Source: Membranipora membranacea (lineage: Eukaryota; Bryozoa; Gymnolaemata; Cheilostomatida; Membraniporidae). From it: 64,000 nucleotides of DNA. The notes beneath the pieces were generated by a model. The model had not been told where the DNA came from. It saw only the letters and a list, made by a program, of their open reading frames with translations, and did not search any database. Positions 33,651 through 45,890 of the stretch are shown here, one piece after another. Location of the stretch: contig OU612068.1 of the NCBI GenBank assembly GCA_914767715.1, positions 21,328,001-21,392,000 on the forward strand. Direction: 5' to 3'. How positions within the stretch are numbered: position 1 is the first letter of the stretch; each line of letters starts with the position of its first letter. Made by a program: the position numbers and the translations under genes.

Positions 33651-33773
33651 GATTTCAATGTTCTGGATTGTGAACGAGGTCTACATGTGCTTGAACTTGA
33701 GTTTCATATAGTTCCATCAGACGTTGTATTTCTGAAAGCTGGCATATGGCATGTTAATTTTGTGCAAAAATGA
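33651..33773 (+). CDS. Putative terminal exon cassette (U3, unit 2), 40 codons
   Basis: Same acceptor, phase, length and stop as 12,600-12,722, starting DFNVLDCERG and ending HVNFVQK. Two base differences from unit 1, neither disruptive. It lies about 2.6 kb downstream of the orphan gene's last exon and could replace it by alternative splicing. Confidence 0.4.
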   Translation, partial: DFNVLDCERGLHVLELEFHIVPSDVVFLKAGIWHVNFVQK

Positions 33774-34633
33774 CCCTCATCAAAACAGATGCTGACGGAA
33801 CTGATACGGCACAAAAATTAATCACTGTCCGTGTTCGTCTCGAACAGTTATACACTTGACTTACCTCCTCAGCATGTCACTGGTCTAATTCATGCTTTTT
33901 AAATATCAGATTAAACATATATAATATATCATTGTATCTTTTTTGGTTGCTTACACATTTCACTTTTGTTTACTCAACGCATACTTAAAAAAACGGGTAG
34001 TGAAAATATTATCATCAAACAAAGCATTCTGGACACAACTCTTCCCATAGATCTTGCAAAACAAATAACATTGTATAGCGAGAAGAGACGCATTATTTGG
34101 AATAAAGTTTGCACTACGCAACTAACAGCAGAATACCTCTCTGGGTATATGCTCAGGATTTGAAAAGTAGCTATGGTTATTTTAGACCTCTGACTAATTG
34201 ACTAGAATGGACAAACGTCGTACATCAAATATTTAGACACATATTTACCTGCCAGACCTGTTGTGGCTAACACCTGAAATCTCATTTCACTATTGAAACC
34301 TGAGTCCATAATTACCTGACATTATGTAGAATAAACAGTCTAAAGCTTGGTTGTTGTCTTTGAGTGACTTCAACTAACTTTTTGGGGGGGTTAATGGAGC
34401 ATAAATTCAGGTTGATAACTGAAGTTTAAATGATTTGAAAAGAAAAGATTTTAGGCAACCAGTCTAAGGAGGGTGGGAAAGTCTTAGTCAATGCGTACAG
34501 TTCAGTCGGTAGGGTTGTCTACTAATTTTATCAGGGCACACAATTCCCATCTGATTTTCATACTGTATTATTGAAATTTATTTAATTATGACTATCAATA
34601 TATTCAAATAATAACTATGCTTTATTTTTGCAG

Positions 34634-34668
34634 ATTTTTTTGATAGGACTGGTATCCATCCATTTTAA
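34634..34668 (+). CDS. Very short putative terminal exon, unit 2 copy
   Basis: TTTTTGCAG acceptor followed by a frame reading FFDRTGIHPF-stop; see 13,584-13,618 and 37,884-37,918. Confidence 0.3.
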
Positions 34669-35642
34669 TTGAGACAGAGTCACCATCATTCACTTGTATA
34701 ATAATCTTAGCATTTATATTTCCCGAAGAATCTTTATCTATACTGTTGAGCCGCCAAACTATTCAATAATTACCCTACAATTTCAATTAGAGCCTGCATG
34801 ATGAGCGTACAAGGGTCAATGTTGCATACATTATTTCACAGGGAACGTTGTCTCCAGCATGGAGACTTTATTCTGACATGAATATCATACCAGATAAGGT
34901 AGAGATGAGCATGATAAGACCACTGCCACCTAGTACATGGCTGCTCACTGATTGCTATTTCTACTCCCATATACTGTTGAAAATGGTACAAAATTGATTT
35001 TATTTAGTTAAAAAAACATCACCAAACTCAAACTGTATCACAATTTCATACAGATTAAAATGTAGTTCTATTTTTAAATTTATTTTACCATACTATGTAC
35101 ATTTCTTTTAATATGTACATTATTTTTTAATACACACATTTCAAATATCCATATTTAATATTGATATTTTTTTGAAAAATAGGGTATTACAATGAATGCT
35201 TATTAGTCATCATATATCTATTTAGTGATGGCTTTTAATTTTCCAATAATACCAAAACACAATTACAACAGTATCATGTTAACAACTCAAACAAAACAAT
35301 CTAGCATATTACATGTCCTCACAACGTCAGAAATGACCACAGGCTAAATAATCGAATAGTTTGAAGGCAAAGGATAAATACTGTCATCGAAGTTTACTTG
35401 AGGAGAACACAATTTCCTCTCTCAAATGAACTCCTAGAGGGATTTCATTGCTCTATCAAAAGTCCGTCTTGTCTCAAGATTACTTTCTTCGACTACTTAT
35501 TTCTCTATTTATTTTTTTTATGCATTCTACACTCATTGAACTGTTTGTTTGTTTGATCAATACCTACTGTACCATGCTACGTCTTTGACGGAGAAAGAAG
35601 CATATACATTATTAGACAGAAAACATCTTTCATAGGAAATAT

Positions 35643-36237
35643 GGGTATGAAAGTGTTGGAGTTCCGTGGTTGGAGACCCCCTGCTGTTTACATATTTGGT
35701 GTGCTCCGACCTGCCTGCAAACTGAGAGCAAATTTGCGCCAAATATGTGAGTTGACTGTATGTTCTGATAATTACAGATTTTAGCAAATGCAGCATACTA
35801 GGAGGAAAGTTATAAATCTTCGCTTTCTTAGAAATCTTAAATTTTAGTCTGTAGCGCTAATCTCAACTATCAATCATTTTTGTGACAATAAGTTAAAAAT
35901 TTAATCATCGATATAACCACATTATCTTAAGGATACATCCTGTTACATGGATGTTGTCTTTTAAAGCAAAAAGTGAGGTATTGCAAAAAAACTGAAAGAT
36001 CTGTCAACCACATATCCGGACAATCCACACATAATATGTTATAGATGGTGAAATGCAGAACAACAACCTGGACCTTATAAAAATGCAGAACAAATACATT
36101 ATTTTACCATTTCATTTTATCAAAGCTTTCATTCTGATACATCATTTTCTCAATTTATTTTCTGCATTTGGTTTCAGTTTCAGTCATCTGATCGGGAGAT
36201 TTATTAGCGTTATTTGCCTAATGCAAATCAGACTTAA
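35643..36237. repeat. Duplicated block X, second copy, with unoccupied TTAA
   Basis: Colinear with 6,422-7,015. At 36,234-36,237 the sequence reads through GACTTAAGATG without a transposon, whereas the first copy has the TTAA element end at this point. Confidence 0.85.
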
Positions 36238-36536
36238 GATGATGGTTTTTACTGTCACAAACTTGTTGCATGATGAACTTATTCTCTACACCTAGCGCTG
36301 TGCTGGCAGTGAGGTGTCTGCGTCTCCCCTTACCTCTCTACTTAAGGCCTGTCGCAATGGTGATGGGTACGGGTCGGTACGGGTTTTATCTTTAGGGACA
36401 GTTTGAGGCTAACCTAAAAATGAAGAAAGAGAAATGTGTCAAGTGTGCTGTGTGTTTTGCTGAGCACAGCGTGGCGTCATGTTGTACAGCACCTGAAAAT
36501 CCGAGGGTCCTGTCAGATCAAATCTACCAAAAGTTT

Positions 36537-36608
36537 TGAGGTGCCGGGTATCGATCCCGGTACCTCTCACATGCTAAGCGAGCGCTCTACCACTTGAGCT
36601 ACACCCCC
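36537..36608 (-). tRNA. tRNA-Ala (anticodon AGC)
   Basis: The 72-nt minus-strand sequence folds as a full cloverleaf: acceptor GGGGGTG/CACCTCA with the alanine identity pair G3-U70, D stem GCTC/GAGC, anticodon stem CTCGC/GTGAG around loop TTAGCAT (anticodon AGC), and T stem CCGGG/CCCGG. A TTTT Pol III terminator follows four bases after the 3' end (36,529-36,532). Oddities are an unpaired first acceptor position (G1-A72), one extra A in the D loop and a T-loop starting A instead of T. It may be a working gene or a recently decaying copy. No intron. Confidence 0.8.
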
Positions 36609-37883
36609 AATGAATATGGACAAGAAGACAGTTTATGGGTAATTACGTCTATAATTCTTATCACACAACCATGAGACCGACCACATGCCCCCCCCCCCAT
36701 TATCATAATAACAAGGTGCATCCATCATCCCTGTAAATCTACCCTGAGAACAAATTGTTAAGTCTGCTGTCTGTCACCACAGGAACATTTATACATAAAT
36801 TTAATCGTATACCTGTTTCCATTAATCATCTGGCATATTAAAGGTTGTCTTTTTAACTTGCAGACTGAGAGATGTAGAAACCAGATATTTGAAATCAGTA
36901 TAAAATTCTTTTTTTGAAAAATGTAATTAAATTTTGCCCGCTTCCATTAAAATGAACACATTTTTGAGTACTTTTAGCTAGGTGTCTTCTGGACTAAAAG
37001 CACAGTTTGCAAGACTTATCATGAAAGATTTGACACATGAAACCATGTATAGCTGCTGTTTGGGTATTGTAATATTCAGGTATCAAGGGGTTTGACTGGT
37101 GACCTCAACACAAACATTTCGCAATATCCCTCATCCACAAGACCAGAGGAAACTTACTCGTAAGACTCTGTTGCATTTTCAATTTCAGAAAACATATCAC
37201 GTTTTATCAGGTTGCTTTTATGTTCCACATTTATTTGCTTTATTTTATTTATTAATAAAAAAATATTGAACTTTTATCATCAAACAAATCATTCTCGACA
37301 CAATCTCTGAAAAGAAAAAAGAGACATATTATCTGGAATAAAGTACATAACTAACAGCACAATTACTCTTTCGGTATATGCTCCCTCAAATTTTAAACTG
37401 TTTCGGTTTTGTTTTATTTTGAAAAACATATAGAGTTATATGAGACCTCGGACTATATGGGTAGAATGCACAAAGATCTTAAACCAGTCACACATATTTA
37501 CCTGCCTGACATGTTGCAGCCAAACTCATTTCATTATCGAAACAAGATTCTATGATTACCTGACATTATTTAGAAGAAAAAACATACAAAAAACTTGGTC
37601 ATGGTCATTGAGTGATCTCAAGTGACTTTTTAGGGGAGGCTTGTGGAGAATAAATTCAAGTTAGTAACTTAAGTTTCAATGTTTCCACAAGAAAATAATT
37701 TAGAAAACCTGTCTGGGCAGGGTGGGATAGTCTCAGTCAATGCGGTCAGTTTGTCAGTAGGCCTGTCTACTAATTTTATCAGGGCACACAACTACCATCT
37801 AACTTTTATATCTGTATTATTGTTCACGTATATAATAACATCTATCAATATTTTATTCTACTAATATGCTGTTTTTTTTGCAG

Positions 37884-37918
37884 ATTTTGTTGCGTGGACT
37901 GGTATTGACCCATTTTAA
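37884..37918 (+). CDS. Very short putative terminal exon, third copy
   Basis: TTTTTTGCAG followed by FVAWTGIDPF-stop, the diverged counterpart of 13,584-13,618. Confidence 0.3.
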
Positions 37919-38048
37919 TTCAGACTGAGTTACCATCGTTCACTTGTAAGATTATCTTGGCATTTGTATTTGTCTAAGAATTTTTTCTATACTGTTGAGC
38001 AGCCAAATTATTCAATACTTACCCTACCTGCATGTTGGGCGTACAAGG

Positions 38049-38131
38049 TAGCCTTCTCACACGACCACGGTTTTTGTTTTTTTTTGCCCCTAAACCAAAG
38101 AAATCAAAGACCGTGACCACGTGACAAGGCT
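38049..38131. mobile_element. 83-bp palindromic MITE insertion in the third copy
   Basis: Present only in the third copy, splitting a phrase that reads ACAAGG(A/G)TCAA in units 1 and 2. Ends TAGCCTTCTCACACGACCAC and the inverted AGCCTTGTCACGTGGTCACG are near-complementary, with a T-rich centre. The same termini occur in the complete element at 63,900-63,952. Confidence 0.75.
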
Positions 38132-40980
38132 CAATGTCGCTTATAAATTATTTCACAGAGAACTTTGTCTCCAGCATGGCGACCTCACTCTGACTGGAAT
38201 GTCATACCAGATAAGGTAGAGATGAGCATTAAGACCACTGCCACCTAATACAAGGCTGCTCACTGATTGCTATTTCTACTCCCATATACTGTTGAAAATG
38301 GTACAAAATAGATTTTATTTAATTAAATATAACATCACCAAACTCGAAATTTTCCGCAATTTCATACAGATTAAAAATTACTAATAATTTTAAAACTTAT
38401 TTTTTACCATACTATGTACATTTTTTTAATGTTTATATATTTTTTGATATTTATACACATATTTTCAATATTCATATTTAATTGTTTTTTTTTAAATATT
38501 ATATTCATTATAGAATTTTCACTTATTGTTTATTATGTATTTATCTGGTGATGGCTATTATTGTTCCAATAATACCAAATAACAAGTACACACATTATCA
38601 TGTTAACAATTTAAACAGAATAATCTAGAAATACAAAAGAGTTTTTTGTGTTTCATTCATCTTTTTGTAGATTTTATTTTGTTTACAACACACCACCAAA
38701 CTCAAACTGCACCACAATTTCATACAGATTACTATACTGTATTATTTCTTCTGTACTATCTACTTTTTTTTTATTACACCATTTTTTATATAATTTTTAC
38801 AAGTATCCATATTTAACATAAAACATTTTTTAAACACAATTATATGCATATTAATTCGTATACTCATCATTTATTATGCATATATTAAGTTATGGCTATT
38901 ACTGCTTCCATAATACCATAGAACAATTACACATAATATCATGTTACCAACTTGAACAAAATAATGTGGATCATATCTCTTCACAATGTCACGTAAAAGA
39001 ATATGATAATCCAAGGATGAGGAAATATACTATCATCGATGCTTACTTGAAGAGAACAGCATTCCCTATCTCAAATGAACTCCTCATTTAAAAAATCGGA
39101 CTTGTCTCAAAATAACCCTCTTGGACTAATTATTTTGTCTAATTATTCTTGTTATGCATTCTACAGTCATTGAACTGTTGATTTGGACAGCTCATCTGCA
39201 GTGATGACTTTTTTCCTTTTCCCAAAAACCATGAAGCCACAGGCTGAAGCACTGTGGTTCACAATTAGAAGAAGTAGCTGCTGAAGTGGTAGTAACTGGG
39301 TCACAGGTATTTTGCTGCCTGTTATATCTTTCAGACAGCTCAGCGTAGACTAATTATTTGTTTACTTTGATCTAGTGACGGTTCATAACTCTTCTTATCT
39401 CATAAAACATTCAAAAAATCCAACATTCAAGATGAACTGCTGGCAGTTATTATTGGGTAATAGTTATGGTAAAAGTTGATATAACCTGTATAATGTGGTA
39501 AAAAAGCAAAGGAGAGACGATGAAATGTGACACAGGGACTTGCTTGCCGTAATTACCCCCACCTACATACTCATTAAATTATTATAGCAGCTCTATACAG
39601 CCCTTCGATACGTTTATAATCAATCAACAAATAATACATCAGCGACCATCAACTTGTACAAAAAGCCATAAACAAAAGAAACAGAAAGAACATGCAAGAT
39701 GTAATATTAATATAGATTCTATTAGTAATTATCCATTATTCCAAAATACATAGGCTTGAGGACAATGCTGGCATAAACGAATGATTCAGCCACAGCAGAA
39801 ATTCTAGATTTTGCTGATAATTATCTTATTGACGACATGCAATTAAAAGAATAACTTATCTTATCACCCCATAACCTCTAAGAATGTATTTGACGATGTA
39901 GGAAAAACAATTGTCATACAAATATAGCTTTCGGAAATAATCCAGGAAGCTAACCCCAGCAATCATGGTACACCCAGTGATAATGATAGTACTATTGTCT
40001 AGATCTGCTCAAACTAAGATAATGGATCAACAAGTATTTCTTGTTAAACTTGCGAAAAGCAGATTTACTAAAACTGTATATTTTTTCCCGAATCGTTAGT
40101 TCTTTTACGATGGGTAAAAACAAATTTTCCTAAAAATTTTACGTTGTTTATATTGTTTAAAGTTGGTATTTTCTACAATTGTTTTAATTTTGCTTGCTTG
40201 CTGGGATGTATTTTGAATGATATAATACGCCAATGCATGTCTGTTAAAACGAACATCTGATGACGCCTTTTACACAGTTGTATAATTATGACCCTCTACA
40301 GTAAATACTTGACAGTTAATATTATCTTGGTGAGGGCAGAACTAACAATCAAAAGCAAACCAGGCATTTAATGTGAAAATTGAGGGCTGCAGTTAAAACA
40401 CTGGAATATATAGACACCAGATATGTTCTCTACGGTTCTCCTCTCTAACAACAACAAAACAATTGATTTTCTGGAAGACTTGATTTGAGTCATTCCGAGA
40501 TCTTGTGTAGATCTAACTTATAGACATTATATCAAGCTATAGCACCTTAGCTCGGTAAACCACAAGAGAAGGGTGAAGCAAAGAGGATAACTACCTTCCA
40601 ACATCTTCATTTCATCCATAGTCACAGACCTCTATGGAAACGTTGCATTAATATCATACTGTGATACAATCACAATTTACATGCATTGACTTGAAAAAAA
40701 GGAGAAATTTTAAACTTGACTTGCAGCTTATTACCAAACCAAGTCATATTACACATCCGATTAGCAACCCCTTCTAGATCTATCGTAACAACGACTAGAA
40801 CAGACTGGCTGATCTATATAGCGATAACGAATGGTCTTTATAGTTTTAATGCACAATCCAAGAATCAAATAAATACTTTAATTAATAGGCACATGATTTT
40901 GTTTTCTGCCTGCTGTAAGATATAATAGACAATTGACATAGACAATTATATAATTTTTCTCAGCTCAGCACGTAACAATG

Positions 40981-41009
40981 TAAAAGCTCTTATATTATAA
41001 GAGCTTTTA
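40981..41009. repeat. 14-bp inverted repeat with one-base loop
   Basis: TAAAAGCTCTTATA is followed, after a single T, by its exact complement. Flanked by AT-rich DNA; function unknown. Confidence 0.75.
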
Positions 41010-41372
41010 TATTGGTATGTTTTATAAACTAAATTGGAAAACTATTATAGGATAGGAATCGAAATAGGAATATCGAACTAAACCATTGCTTCGAGTATGC
41101 TTGCTCTAAACAAATATCGTTGTACAAATAACATAGTGACCGATATAGTTTACCAATATCAATTGATATCCTTATTTCATTATTATCTTATTTAATTTCG
41201 ATCTTTGCTAACAAGGCATGTTAACAACACTCCAACAATTTGTCAGAGATTTCAAAAACTTGCAGTATGAGATATATAAACATAATCATGTCATGTATAA
41301 TATTATAGCCATTGTGAACTTTTGAATGCATTGGTTTAACCCTGGTATGTTGAGGTCTACAACTTGATTGAG

Positions 41373-42727
41373 GAGTCATGTCCTTTATGTGTACAGGGGC
41401 ACAACTAACTATCATTTCTAAATAATAAGGTAAACCTGATGAAGCAGAGGGTTTGGGACAAACACTAAAACTCCATGGTCAAAAGAAGAAGGATATGTTT
41501 CTTTCATCCTTGATTATGTAGTATGGGAGATTGGCCTTATGTTATCTTATATTGTCAGTACCTTTTCAGTCCATTGTTATAATGTTTCCTTACATTTTGA
41601 CCTAGGAGTAAGAGCGGTTCAACAAATGTAGTCAGATTTGTCAGAGTCATAGACCTACTAATAATAAATTTAATAGGTCTATGGTCAGAGTCTATTATCG
41701 CTTGTAACTGCCCATTAGGAATAAGACATAAGCATCTAATTAAGGGCAATGAATTCACACTGCTCCATTTTCCTGGTCTGAAAAGTCACTCTCAATACAG
41801 TCCTGACCATAGTTGTGGGTTGAGGCTCGTGGGAATGATTATGGGTATGAGGATTCATTTTATGGTCAACAATTATCAAAAATCTCAAATTTTACTATCT
41901 TGTTGATGGCAAAACCAGGCTTCAGATGAAACTTGATTCTGGCAGAGAAAATACTTGAGAGACAGGATGTTTGTGTTACATTCATATCACTTAGTCAGAG
42001 GTCCCAAACACAAAAATAAAAAAAAAATCTTATTTGTATCATGATACCTCACCACACAGCGTAATTATAAGATGGTGAGAGTTTTATGGCATCTTCAGAA
42101 TTGTGGCACCTCCAGAACTGCAGAGCTTAATTTTGTTGAAGCAGCCATCAATTTTTCGAAAGCATCTAAAGTGGCGATTCACCTGAATCACAGGCAAAAG
42201 CTACTTTATATATACTGAGTATTGCATTAGTTAAGTTAGTAAGACTTTTTTGTGTGAATTTGGTTACATTAAACCTTAAGCCCATATTAAAATGTGATGT
42301 TGAAATTCTCAACATCAAATCAAACAAATTGGAGCAAGCAAGTTGTCTCAAAAACCATTTCACTGTGCAACAGTTGGAAAAGAGAGAATCATACGTTATC
42401 ACATAGAGTACAGCTGGATGAGCAGAGGCTTGCCTTTATCTATTTGCAAACAGGGCAATCACAAACCTACAACCTCAGGGCTATAATGTTATACAGTTTA
42501 AACTGACCTTTCCTCAAGATGAGTTGTCACGCTCACTCGCTTTTTGACCATACTGTAGACCGGAAACTACGTGTACTGTACCATGTCTATGTGTCACCTT
42601 GGCTGCAAATAGAGTTGCTCTACGTGAAGCGGTATGTTTATGTTGATTGTTCTATATCATCAGTTTTAGCAAGTCATTTAGAAATGATTGTTAGTTGTAC
42701 CCCCGTACACATTAAGGACATAACTCC
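41373..42727. repeat. Inverted pair of about 51 bp, 1.25 kb apart
   Basis: The complement of 41,373-41,423 matches 42,677-42,727 (TTTAGAAATGAT then GTTAGTTGT and GTACACAT) with a handful of mismatches. The pair could be internal sequence of a dispersed element or the arms of a larger inverted-repeat element; no target duplication was found. Confidence 0.6.
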
Positions 42728-43107
42728 AAAGAGTACAAAGACCTTAGCGCTCTTTCAGGCGACTCTCTGCTACATTCTTCATAACACTTAATCTTGTCAG
42801 TGAGCAAAGTTTAAGAGTGAATTGGCTTAATTTAAAGATTAATAATGGAGGAAGAATTTTTTTCTATATACTCACTTAATTTAATTTAAGGGCACAGAGT
42901 GACACCAGGTTCTCCTGCAGGGTGTGGGGCAGAGCCCCATCCTCAAATGCTTGTTATGGTATATTGATTGCAAATTGAAAACTCAATTAGCTGATTCTGA
43001 CTGAGTTTTTTATTTATTCATTTAGCATTCTAGGAAGGTAATGCTTCACTACCTCCCCTGGAGCTAAGAGGGCTTGTATGATAGCAAGAATAAACCTCAC
43101 CATAATC

Positions 43108-45056
43108 TTCGACAAGCGATGCGATGGAGTAGCCTCAAGAGGGTGGTATAGCATTGCAATTGTCTATTGAGTACATAACATTGAATGCTGCAAAAATAAC
43201 ATTTTCACACATCTTCAACCTTAGCATTCATGATCTCTCTATTGATATCAATAAAGAATGTCTAAATCAAAGAGTTGACTCCCTATTTAAATAAAACAAT
43301 ATGTTGTTCACTATGATGCGACATCTTCTAAAGTTTTACATTTCCGGTCATTTCCCCTACATTTCCCCCCCCCCCCCCCCCCCCCGATTGTCTTCTCTAT
43401 AGTTGTGAGCTCGTAACTCTGAATAACGTTAGTGTCGAAAGTGATCAACAATGTGAAACTCGAAAAGGTTGAAGCAGAGGGATGAAAATGATAGCTGATA
43501 CTCTGAGCTACCACACCAGCTTTGTGACTTTGCTTGCATTGAGCAGTAAAATTACACCAGAAATAACAGGAATTGAACAGAACAATATAAACTCACCTAT
43601 CTCTGGTCGCATTTCACTTGGTCATTAGAATTTGGAATACTGCGCTTATGTATTATAGAGGGGAAGCTCTTGTAAAGAATCTTCTATATGATGATTGCCG
43701 GATCAGTTATTTGAGACATGGTGAAGTAGTTAGGTCATGCATATTGTCACAACTTTCACGACTTGTATTGTTAGGGTTGTGTCCACTTTCTGAAGTGAAG
43801 AAACATGAGCCAAAGTAGCACAATGGCTTGCGTCATTCTAAAGGTGATGAAGCACAGGACTTTTTCTGCCAAAATTACAGTTGAGTTGAGTGAACAAGAC
43901 CTGCCAGGAGATCACTTGTTGATGGAACTTTATACATTCTGATTGAACAATTTGGGAATGAGTTGGTCTTATTGAAAACCAAAAAAAGTGCGACGCTTAT
44001 AAGCAAAGTGATAACGATTATTTGGTTCGAAAAACATAGCTTTTCTTAAAAACAAGACCCCACCCCATGTTCGCCATATTCTTTAAATAGCTTACTTTAA
44101 GACTAGCTAACATTCAACATGATAATGGTTCTCACCTAAGATAGTCAAAATTTAGTGTAATGAGCCACCCAAAAAAAGCTAAAATAATCTCTAGCTAACA
44201 TTTAATCCTCTACAGTAGAGTGTATCTGGAAGTGCATGCTAACTCACCCATTGATAAGTAGTTGACACAGTGTGCCCTCTCTCTTACTTCTTAGACTTCT
44301 GTAAGGCTTCTGACTGGTGAAATTTCCTGGGCCATTGTGAGGTTATTATGTAGAGTACGTTGTCAACATTCAATGCAGACTTGGTTGGGATTTTGCAGGC
44401 ATAGGCTACTGTAATTTAAATAACGTCTAGCGTGAAAATGGCATTTTTAGTCTTGATACTAACAAACACTCAAATAGTAACATGACTTACATCGGATGAA
44501 ATGAGCACACATGAGATATGAGTGCTTAGGCACAAATTGGCGTTGTGCGTTGCACAACTTCACTGTGTCTAACTTGTGACAGCAAACTAATACATCAATA
44601 AACTGCCTTTTTTTACTGTGAGGTATCTTTCACATGAAATTGAGCAGTAAATTTAAGCCAATATAGTCAACCCTCAAACTCCTCGTCAAAAGTTATTGTG
44701 GCAAAGTAACTAGCAAAATTGTCTTAAAGCCGATGCTAGGAATATAATAATATTATTTGCGAGTAAACTGGCCGACGCTGTTAACTTAACCTTTTTATCC
44801 TAACTAATAAACAAAGGTAGACACTCTTGTTAAAGCAAACAAAAGAAGACTCACCATGTAATTAATTTTCCTGTTTAATTCAAGGAGCCAAAGCCAGCGC
44901 AATACCACAGCAGCTGACTAGTGCAACAACTTGCTTTCCATTTCATGGCATTGCTGGTCAAGGATTGTTGACATTAAGATGTCTCACTGCGTAGTACCCT
45001 GCCCTCATTCCGATGACATCATTCAATATATTAAAGTTACATTCATCTTTCTTTTT
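43108..45056. repeat. Duplicated tail block T, third-unit copy
   Basis: Diverged copy of 15,062-18,015, including the C tract (about 43,367-43,385) and the phrase TTTCCATTTCATGGCATTGCTGG. It lacks the 878-bp transposon. An ORF at 43,618-43,818 is not conserved in the other copy. Confidence 0.75.
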
Positions 45057-45112
45057 TTAACTACAGAGTTGTCCCACTCTACAGGCACAACATGAAAATA
45101 ACAACACTGAGA

Positions 45113-45427
45113 AGAGGTATACACCCGAGGGTGCTGGGCGCTGGAACAAATCAACCTTGAAAGCTCCCCCAATGGGATTCGAACCCACAACTCTTGCGGC
45201 ACTAATCGCCTGGCAGTGAATAGCAAGCCCGCTAACCGATTGCGCCATCTCACCATCCCCAAAAAAAGAACGGGTTGATGGCTCTAATTAGCGTGCCCGC
45301 TACTCACTACTCAGAGTTGTGTTCTCTCGTCCCATAGCTCATTCCACTCTACCATTGCCACCCTATGCAACACAGCGTACGTGTTAGGGTTGTTGGCCTT
45401 ACATGGCCCATTGCTGGGACCCCTTGT
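45113..45427 (-). repeat. tRNA-derived SINE, copy 2
   Basis: Full-length copy. The minus strand has box A TGGCGCAATCGGTTAGCG and a consensus box B GGTTCGAATCC (45,174-45,186 region), preceded by the conserved leader and followed by the GGTGTATACCTC tail. It has a better box B than copy 1. Confidence 0.87.
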
Positions 45428-45488
45428 CAGCATGTCTTTCCATGCTGTCACGTGTCTTTCCATGAGTCAGTCAGAATACGAGTACACA

Positions 45489-45690
45489 GAAGAGGTATAC
45501 ACCGAGGGTGCTGGGGGCTGGAACAATCAACCTTGAAAGCTCCCCCAATGGGATTCGAACCCACAATCTTGCGGCACTAATCGCCTGGCAGTGAATATCA
45601 AGTGCTCAAACGGATTGCCCCATTTCGCCATCTCACCAACCCCAAAAAAAAGGGTTGACGGCGCTAATTAGCGTGCCGCTATTCACTACT
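45489..45690 (-). repeat. tRNA-derived SINE, copy 3 (truncated)
   Basis: Same element and orientation as copy 2 and only 60 bp away; box B intact, box A damaged (CAATCCGTTTGAGC), and the leader cut off. Confidence 0.82.
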
Positions 45691-45739
45691 ACACATTATT
45701 AATTGTTTTCGAATTTCCATGTATCGAAATTGAGTAGTC

Positions 45740-45857
45740 CAATATTCTGGATTATGAATGAGGTCAATGGGGGCTATAACTGGTTTCGACTTTTGAGTTC
45801 CGAATAATTCCAACAGATTTTGTATTTCTATATACTGGCATATTGCATGTTTCTTAG
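45740..45857 (+). pseudogene. Diverged terminal-exon cassette copy outside the array
   Basis: Reads NILDYE, two stops, then FEFRIIPTDFVFLYTGILHV-S-stop, aligning with DFNVLDCERG...FHIVPSDVVFLKAGIWHVNF of the intact cassette. The following bases repeat the AAAACAGATGCTGAC phrase found after all other copies. Clearly dead, but it shows the cassette is an older dispersed unit. Confidence 0.5.
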
Positions 45858-45890
45858 TGCAAAAGTGACCCTCATTAAAACAGATGCTGA

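Larger units (their letters stand above)
28890..35545. repeat. Segmental duplication block 2, unit 2 copy
   Basis: Colinear with 7,888-14,835. Notable differences: no 111-bp duplication near 29,114, about 60 extra bases before the orphan gene's first exon (near 29,490-29,550), and an extra phrase near 31,295. Similarity fades after 35,540, before the next shared block (X). Confidence 0.93.
37262..39412. repeat. Segmental duplication block 2, diverged third copy (3' part)
   Basis: Aligns with 12,950-15,045 at clearly lower similarity than the unit 1/unit 2 pair. It keeps the acceptor and TGIDPF-stop mini-exon at 37,884 and the anchor around CCAAAAACCATGAAGCCACA near 39,220. The 5' part of block 2, including the orphan gene, is absent. 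It serves as an outgroup for differences between units 1 and 2. Confidence 0.85.
39413..43107. other. 3.7 kb between block-2 and T homology in the third unit; no gene seen
   Basis: AT-rich sequence without counterpart in unit 1, where the two flanking blocks are directly adjacent. It holds a 14-bp near-perfect palindrome (40,981-41,009) and an inverted pair of about 51 bp (41,373-41,423 and 42,677-42,727), so it may be or contain an old insertion. No convincing exon. Confidence 0.5.

Noticed and set aside
45023-45262. ORFs over the tRNA-like sequences at 25.4 and 45.1 kb, and reading these as functional tRNA genes
   Set aside because: The three copies share leader and tail well beyond the tRNA part, and the tRNA-like part does not form a clean cloverleaf; they are SINEs.
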